Below are positions 31,750 to 37,279 of a stretch of 37,279 nucleotides of DNA, piece after piece. Under the pieces are notes generated by a model that did no database searches, was not told where the DNA came from, and saw only the letters and a list, made by a program, of their open reading frames with translations. The stretch comes from Selenomonadaceae bacterium (GTDB lineage Bacteria > Bacillota > Negativicutes > Selenomonadales > Selenomonadaceae). The stretch lies in contig JAFSOQ010000029.1 in assembly GCA_017446845.1 (NCBI GenBank), positions 1 to 37,279 on the forward strand. Reading direction: 5' to 3'. The first letter of the stretch is position 1. Every line of letters begins with the position of its first letter. The position numbers and the translations under genes are program-made.

Positions 31750-34700
31750 ATGAACAGAATATTGGAAGAAGCAATGCGCGACATGACGATTTTGGAATCG
31801 GCGAAAAAATTTTCAAAGCGCGGCGAATTTTTAATTTACGGCTTGGCAGGTTCACAAAAAGTTTTGCCCGTAGCGACGGCTTACGAATTAAATCCGCGAC
31901 CGATGATAATTTTGACCGGCGACCGAGAAAAAATTTCTGCGTGGCGCGATGACCTTGTCGAGTTATCAAGCGCGGAAGTTGTCGAGTTGCCCGAACTTGA
32001 TTTAATCGACGTGCAAGCGAGCACCGTCGGAATCGAACGGCAGGCAAAACGTTTGGAAATTTTGGCGAGACTTCTGCGCGGCGAAAAAATAATCGTGTTG
32101 GCAACAACGGCTGCGGCAGTCAAAAAAGATTTTTCGCGACAAAATTTTTTAAAACTTCAAATGCGCGTGGAAGTCGGACAAAATTTATCGTTGGAAAAAT
32201 TTTTACTCAAGCTGAACGAATTCGGCTACGAACGCGCCGATGAGGTCAATTCAATCGGAAAATTCAGCGTGCACGGCGGCATAGTCGATTTTTATCCGAT
32301 TAACGAGCCGACGCCTTGTCGCGTGGAATTTTTCGGCGATGAAGTTGATTCCCTGCGCGAAATTGATTTCGAGACTTTCCGCTCCAAGAAAAAAATTCAA
32401 GTCGTGACGATTCTCCCGATAAAAAATTTCGGCGCGACGAGTGAATCATTTCTTACTTGCGCGGGCGAGAACGGCACGATTGTTTTCGACGAACCCGCAC
32501 GGATTTTCGAGGCGATTAATAAATTAACCGCAGAAAATCCCGAACTCAAGAAAAAAATTTTCACGTTCGCCGAACTTGTTCAAAATTCCCGCGCCGGCTC
32601 TTTGATTTATCTTGAACTAATGTTGAAAAAAATTCGCGCAATCGAGCCGACTGAAAATTTCGGTATAACCGCCGCCAACGTCACGAGCTTTCAAGGGCAG
32701 ACGAAATTTTTCTTGGAAGAAATCGCACGCTTGATTGAACTCGGACAAAAAATTTATATCCTGTTCGTCAGTCAGTCAAAGATGATTGGCATGGAAAAAC
32801 TTTTGGCGGAAAATAATCTGCGCGGCGTCAATTTTCAACTCGGCAACTTGAGCGACGGCTTTGCACTCCCCAACGCAAAACTCACCGTCTTGACCGAGAA
32901 AAATATTTTCGGCGGACAAGTTCAGCGGCGCAAGAAAACTTATCAAGAGGCGGGCGACCCTGTTAAACATTTCAGCGATATAAAGCCCGGCGATTACGTC
33001 GTCCACGTCGAAAACGGTATCGGAAAATATCTCGGCGTCGAAACTTTGGATTTTAACGGGCAACGCAAAGATTTTCTGCAGATTCAGTACGGCGGCACGG
33101 ACAAACTTTATATTCCCGTCGAGCAAGTGCAATATCTGCAAAAATATATTTCCGATGATGAAACCGTTCCGAAATTGTCGCGGTTGGGTTCGGGCGATTG
33201 GGCGCGTGCAAAATCCAGAGCATCAGCCGCAGTCGAGGACATTGCCGAAAAACTTTTGGAACTTTACGCGCAACGAGAGCAAGCTCCCGGTTTTGCCTTC
33301 GAGGTTGACGACGCCACTCAACGAGAATTCGAGGACGCTTTTCCCTACGAAGAGACCGCCGACCAGGTTCGCGCCGTTGAAGAAATTAAACGTGATATGG
33401 AACGCCCGCGCCCCATGGACAGATTGGTTTGCGGCGATGTCGGTTTCGGCAAAACTGAAATTGCAATTCGTGCGGCGTACAAGGCGGCAATGAACGGCAA
33501 GCAATGCGCGGTTTTGGTTCCGACGACGGTTTTGGCTCAGCAACATTATCAAACTTTTTCGGAGCGGTTTAACGGCTTTTTGCCGACGGTCGATGTAATT
33601 TGCAGATTCCGCACGCCCAAAGAACAGCGCACGACTTTGCAAAAAGTTCGCGCGGGGCAAGTCGATGTTTTAATCGGCACACATGCAATTTTATCGAGCA
33701 GGATTAAATTCAAAAATCTGGGCTTGCTGATAATCGACGAAGAACAAAGATTCGGCGTCAAGCAAAAAGAAAAAATTCGCGCAATGAGTGTGGGCGTCGA
33801 CGTGTTGACTTTGAGCGCGACACCGATTCCGCGAACGTTGCATATGTCTTTAGTCGGAGCGCGCGACATGAGTTTGATTGAAACTGCGCCGGCGGAAAGA
33901 TTTCCCGTACAAACTTACATAATCGAAGACAACGACGCAATTATTGCGGAGGCGATTCGGCGCGAGATTCAACGCGGCGGGCAAGTTTATTTCGTTTACA
34001 ATCGGATTGAGACGATTGACATTATGCGCGACAGATTGGCGAAACTCGTCCCCGAAGCAAAAATTCAGACGGCGCACGGGCAAATGACAAATGATTTGCT
34101 GGAAAATATCATGATGGATTTTTACGAGGGCGCGTTCAATGTTCTGCTTTCGACAACGATTATTGAGAGCGGGCTTGACGTTGCCAACGCGAACACGATT
34201 ATAATTTACGACGCGGATAATTTCGGCTTGGCGCAACTTTATCAAATGCGCGGACGTGTCGGGCGGTCAAGTAGAATGGCTTTTGCATATTTCGTTCACC
34301 GCGCAGATAGAATTTTGGGCGAGACGGCTGAAAAAAGACTTCAAGCCATGCGGGAGTTTGCACAACTCGGAGCGGGCTTTAAAATTGCCATGCGTGATTT
34401 ACAAATTCGCGGCGCGGGAAATTTATTGGGTGCACAACAGCACGGACACATTGCCAGCGTCGGCTTTGAAATGTATTGCAGACTTTTGGAAGAGGCGGTC
34501 AACAAACTTCAGCACAAGGCGGCGGAAAAAGTTGACGAACCGGACCCGATAATCAATTTGCCCGTCGAGGCGTTCATTGACAGAAATTATATTTCAAATG
34601 CGGGCGACAAGATTGAAATTTATCGGCGACTTGCCGTCGTGCGCGAAGAACGGGAAGTAAAAGATTTGCGCGAGGAACTCACCGACCGTTTCGGCAAAGT

Positions 34701-34977
34701 GACCGAGCCTGTAGAAAATCTTTTGCAGATTGTTCTAATCAGACTTGCCGCGAAAAATTTGGGCGTTCGTTCCGTCAAAGAACAAAATCTGCGCGTCGAG
34801 ATAGTTTTTGACGACTTGAAAAAAATTTCCACGCAAGGAATTATCGATTTGTCGAAAATTTTTTATCGCAATTTTAAATTCATCGAAAGTTCCCAACGAA
34901 TTTTCTTGACGCTAACGACGAAAAAAAATATTCTTACACAAATTTTAAACGTGCTGAAAATTTTGATACCGCGTTAA
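31750..34977 (+). CDS. mfd: Transcription-repair coupling factor
   Basis: A 1075-residue DNA translocase that removes RNA polymerase stalled at lesions and recruits UvrA. Order: N-terminal UvrB-like region (about 1-330; GLAGSQKV, FSVHGGIVDFYP), the RNA polymerase interaction domain (PGDYVVHVENGIGKYLG, from about 410), superfamily 2 helicase domains with Walker A GDVGFGKTE near 561, DEEQRFGV near 662, LSATPIPRTLH and GRVGRSSR, then the C-terminal TRCF domain. ATG at 31750 is chosen for its GGAGGGA site; the longer TTG start at 31729 lies upstream of it. The UvrB-like part seems short compared with E. coli Mfd (1148 residues) but within the Firmicute range. Confidence 0.95.
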   Translation: MNRILEEAMRDMTILESAKKFSKRGEFLIYGLAGSQKVLPVATAYELNPRPMIILTGDREKISAWRDDLVELSSAEVVELPELDLIDVQASTVGIERQAKRLEILARLLRGEKIIVLATTAAAVKKDFSRQNFLKLQMRVEVGQNLSLEKFLLKLNEFGYERADEVNSIGKFSVHGGIVDFYPINEPTPCRVEFFGDEVDSLREIDFETFRSKKKIQVVTILPIKNFGATSESFLTCAGENGTIVFDEPARIFEAINKLTAENPELKKKIFTFAELVQNSRAGSLIYLELMLKKIRAIEPTENFGITAANVTSFQGQTKFFLEEIARLIELGQKIYILFVSQSKMIGMEKLLAENNLRGVNFQLGNLSDGFALPNAKLTVLTEKNIFGGQVQRRKKTYQEAGDPVKHFSDIKPGDYVVHVENGIGKYLGVETLDFNGQRKDFLQIQYGGTDKLYIPVEQVQYLQKYISDDETVPKLSRLGSGDWARAKSRASAAVEDIAEKLLELYAQREQAPGFAFEVDDATQREFEDAFPYEETADQVRAVEEIKRDMERPRPMDRLVCGDVGFGKTEIAIRAAYKAAMNGKQCAVLVPTTVLAQQHYQTFSERFNGFLPTVDVICRFRTPKEQRTTLQKVRAGQVDVLIGTHAILSSRIKFKNLGLLIIDEEQRFGVKQKEKIRAMSVGVDVLTLSATPIPRTLHMSLVGARDMSLIETAPAERFPVQTYIIEDNDAIIAEAIRREIQRGGQVYFVYNRIETIDIMRDRLAKLVPEAKIQTAHGQMTNDLLENIMMDFYEGAFNVLLSTTIIESGLDVANANTIIIYDADNFGLAQLYQMRGRVGRSSRMAFAYFVHRADRILGETAEKRLQAMREFAQLGAGFKIAMRDLQIRGAGNLLGAQQHGHIASVGFEMYCRLLEEAVNKLQHKAAEKVDEPDPIINLPVEAFIDRNYISNAGDKIEIYRRLAVVREEREVKDLREELTDRFGKVTEPVENLLQIVLIRLAAKNLGVRSVKEQNLRVEIVFDDLKKISTQGIIDLSKIFYRNFKFIESSQRIFLTLTTKKNILTQILNVLKILIPR

Positions 34978-35048
34978 ATTCCTTTCTTTGTCAAATTTAC
35001 TCCTCCCGAAGATTGCATTTGAATTAAAAATCTATAGACAAGTATAGA

Positions 35049-35281
35049 AGTTTATATTAAAATTTTTATAGCTGGTCGCATAAACTGAATGTTAGAAAGG
35101 TTGTATTGAGGAAAGTTGCGCCCTGAGAGGGGAAGTTCGCCCTGTCAATATGTAAAACATTCTAAATGTAACTGCGGTGACCTAGCCCAACAGCTGATAT
35201 GCTGTCATCTAGTTAAAGCTAAAGAATAAAAGTAGCATGAGAGTTCCGAAAGGAATATCGTGTAGAGGTGTGTAGTACGCC
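35049..35281 (+). ncRNA. Candidate structured RNA of unknown class
   Basis: A non-coding stretch with seven closely spaced helices: AGTTTAT/ATAAACT (35049-35086), TATTGA/TCAATA (35104-35150), ACATT/AATGT (35157-35169), ACAGC/GCTGT (35190-35205), GCTA/TAGC (35218-35236), TTCC-GAAA-GGAA with a GNRA tetraloop (35244-35255), and GGTGT/ACGCC (35267-35281). Its base composition and lack of the AAAATTTT strings so common elsewhere set it apart. A possible promoter is TTGAAT (35019) with TATAGA (35043). The sense of transcription is assumed from that and from the GNRA loop. The 34978-35463 gap holds this, a doubtful ORF from 35282 and a terminator. Confidence 0.45.
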
Positions 35282-35416
35282 ATGAAGTTTATCCTTCCAA
35301 AGTGTTTGGTAAAGTCATATTTGTCTATGCCAAATGCAACTATTCTTCTGCTTACTGACGATATGCTTGAGACAATAAAGCATAAAATTGAGGAAATAAC
35401 TCTGCCGCTTAAACTT

Positions 35417-35443
35417 AAAAAAAATCCCGTCGCGTGGACGGGA
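35417..35443 (-). terminator. Terminator of the RTX gene
   Basis: Perfect 7-bp stem TCCCGTC/GACGGGA with a 5-base loop; on the - strand it is followed by T8 (35424-35417). It lies 20 bp after the RTX stop. Confidence 0.85.
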
Positions 35444-35463
35444 AAAATTTTTTTGTACAGATT

Positions 35464-37143
35464 TTATTTGAGTGTTCTGCCCTTAATTGTATACGTCTTG
35501 CTGTTGATTTTAATCTTATCGCCGGCACTGACATTTTCAAAGATGACGGAGCCGCCGCCCGAAATCGCCAGCGTAAGCGTATCGCCGTCAAAGACCGGAT
35601 TTTTAAAAGTACCGCCCTCTTTGCCGTTCGTTTTGAGAATTTTTAATATGTCACCTTCGTCGTACCAATAGTCCATGATTTTATCGGTGCCTTCGCCGGG
35701 CTTGTAAACGAAAACATCTTTTCCGGAATTGCCCCAAAGCGAATCGTTACCCGCGCCGCCCCACAGCGAATCATTTCCTACTCCGCCGTAAATTTTATCG
35801 GCTCCCGCTTGCCCGTAAAGTTTATCGTTGCCGGAGTTGCCTTTGAGTGTGTCTTTGCCCGCGCCGCCGTAAATGGTGTCGTTTTTGGTGCCGCCGCCGA
35901 TTGAATTGTTCAACTCATTGCCCGTGATTTTAATTGCCTTTGTTCTGGAAGTGGCGTTGACTTTCTTGATTGCCGAACCGATTGTTACAGCCGAGTCGCT
36001 TGAATTTTTTAACGTCAAAGTCGTCGAGCCGCCCACGACCGTTGTAGATTCTTTGCCTTTGGAATCAATTAAGGTCAACGTCTTGCCTTTGGCTTTTTGA
36101 AGAGTGAGAGACCCTTTGCCGATAGTGAAGACGACATCCGAGCCGTCGAGTGTGACGTCGGAAAAAGCTGTGTTGAGAGAAATTTTGTCGCCCGCCGCGT
36201 AATCTGTGATGACGTCCTTGCCGTCGCCTGATTTGTAAATAAAAATATCATTGCCCGCGCCGCCTGTCAAAGTGTCGTTGCCTTTCGCGCCATAGATAAT
36301 GTCATTTCCTTTGCTGCCGACGATTTTGTTTGCCAAGCCGTTTGCCGTGATGTAAAGCCCCTGCGAAATTGCCGACGCATCAACCGTCTTGAGTTTCGTG
36401 CCGTAATCTGCAAAATTAAAAGTGTCCTTTTTGTATTTTGAGGTAATTTTTGCAGCCGTGCCCGCCGAATTTAAACTGACTGTAGGGTTAAGCGGAGTAA
36501 TGCCCAAAAATTCTTTCAAGGTCGCAGTTTTCTTCGTGGAAACGTATTTTGCTTCCGCGATTTCTCCAACGTTTTTTTGGGTGATGCCTTCCAATGTTAT
36601 GGTGAAGAAATTCCAATTTGCGTCGTACAAAACAAGATTGCCGTCGGAGTCGTAATAATAATCCAGCTCGCTGCCGTCGGACATTTCTTTGCCACCCCAA
36701 CCGTAATCGGCAAAATATTCTATAGTGTCGTCCTTTGTAAAGTCTGTTATGACGATGTCGTTATGAAACGGTCCGCCCAGATAATACGGGTCGAAACGAT
36801 AAGTATTTGAGCCGTTGCCGCCCTCTATCGAAATTTCACTGCTCGACCTGATGAACCAAAATAAATCATCGCCTTCACCGCCGTCGCAGGTCACCTCTGA
36901 AGCCGAATTTAAAATATAAAAAATGTCATTATTTGCGCCGCCGTCGGCATAAACTCCCTCGGTATCGACATAGAGAGTATCGTTGCCCTTGCCGCCATAA
37001 AGTGTGGAGTAAGAGCCGCCGTGATGGGTCGCGATGAGGTCGTTTCCGCCGTCTCCGTAAGCAACAAGACCGTTGCCTTCCAAGTCGATACGGTCATTGC
37101 CGCCGTTGGCATGAAGCGTGGAACGATTGCCGACAAATTTTAA
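35464..37143 (-). pseudogene. RTX calcium-binding repeat protein, 5' part removed by an IS element
   Basis: A frame of about 559 codons rich in RTX nonapeptides (GGAGNDSLWG, YGGVGNDS types), which bind calcium and fold as a beta-roll in secreted proteins, usually exported by type I secretion. Repeat clusters lie at the N-terminal end, near the middle (KGNDTLTGGAGND) and in a long C-terminal array before ISGGGSVIFENV. The frame stays open upstream of the TTG at 37083 (ANGGNDRIDLEG is another repeat) up to the IS end at about 37143 with no ATG, GTG or TTG in that stretch. The gene thus lost its true start. A shorter product from TTG 37083 (539 aa) is possible but has no ribosome site I can see. 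Confidence 0.75.
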
Positions 37144-37153
37144 GAAGGTGTTT

Positions 37154-37279
37154 TCACAAGCGATTAAGTAAAGAATGTAGATGAGAAATTTTAATCATGG
37201 ACTCGGCACAAGAAGTAAGTATCTCGTAATCTTTAGAAAGTCGGCGAGAATGATTGAGCCAAGCAAACGTTCGCTCTAC
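37154..37279 (-). mobile_element. C-terminal end of an IS5-family-like transposase (partial)
   Basis: The frame reads 41 residues from the window edge to [23 protein letters not shown], then [21 protein letters not shown]. The ERTFAWL-x5-RRLSKDYE pattern is the conserved end of DDE transposases of the IS5 group; the glutamate of VERTF is the third catalytic residue. The element's terminal repeat probably starts at GAAGGTG (37144). The rest of the IS lies beyond the window, so target duplication cannot be checked. Confidence 0.75.

Noticed and set aside
35101..35150. Similarity to RNase P RNA (GAGGAAAG)
   Set aside because: The other universal RNase P elements (for example the ACAGAAA region) are absent and the length is too short.
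35282..35671. Open frame of 129 codons on the + strand after the structured RNA candidate
   Set aside because: No ribosome site, and the second half is the RTX terminator and the antisense of the RTX gene. The first 40 codons look protein-like but match nothing I know.
1..37279. CRISPR arrays, tRNA or rRNA genes
   Set aside because: No regularly spaced repeats and no tRNA or rRNA signatures were noticed on reading; a dedicated search could still find a short tRNA.

Overview
The window looks like a chromosome segment of a Gram-negative-type Firmicute of the class Negativicutes, probably Selenomonadaceae-like. The reasons are Firmicute-style strong AGGAGG ribosome sites, tetrameric glycyl-tRNA synthetase (glyQ/glyS), an MsbA-like exporter, flagellar and chemotaxis genes (FliD-like, CheX), RTX-repeat protein, and strictly anaerobic enzymes (class III ribonucleotide reductase, superoxide reductase). 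This taxonomic call is inference from gene content, not from a marker-gene comparison.

Layout. 1-4655 (+): a small unknown protein and an MsbA-like ABC exporter with a 4-nt overlap, a secreted Pro/Asn-rich repeat protein with its own promoter, then topoisomerase III. 4705-6681 (-): bioY, bioB and a superoxide reductase, with a possible operator at the bioY promoter. 6882-12591 (+): a compact run of prmC, tsaC, a SnoaL-like protein, glyA, an unusual DAACS transporter with an N-terminal soluble domain, and a PAP2 phosphatase, closed by a bidirectional terminator. 12633-16843 (-): nrdD in three exons split by two group I introns. One intron carries an HNH endonuclease and the other a LAGLIDADG endonuclease. 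Splicing predicted from group I rules rejoins a 731-residue frame, but the C-terminal glycyl-radical segment is missing. 17034-20536 (-): an unknown protein, a stand-alone AICAR formyltransferase, nagA and a membrane protein. 20604-24612 (-): a short FliD-like protein and glyQS. 24797 (+): CheX. 25327-29856 (-): a four-carbon sugar-acid cluster (GntP permease, DUF1537 kinase, HIBADH-family dehydrogenase, GntR/FCD regulator) with a shared operator-like sequence at both promoters. 30005-31318 (+): a REC-GGDEF protein with a second, degenerate GGDEF-like domain. 31750-34977 (+): mfd. 35464-37143 (-): an RTX-repeat gene whose 5' part is cut off by an IS5-like element running off the window edge.

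The most unusual content is the double-intron nrdD lacking its glycyl-radical tail, a candidate structured RNA at 35049-35281, a dispersed four-unit heptad repeat found inside glyS, inside nagA and upstream of mfd, the transporter fusion, and a superoxide reductase that has lost the desulforedoxin iron site. No CRISPR array, tRNA or rRNA gene was seen.
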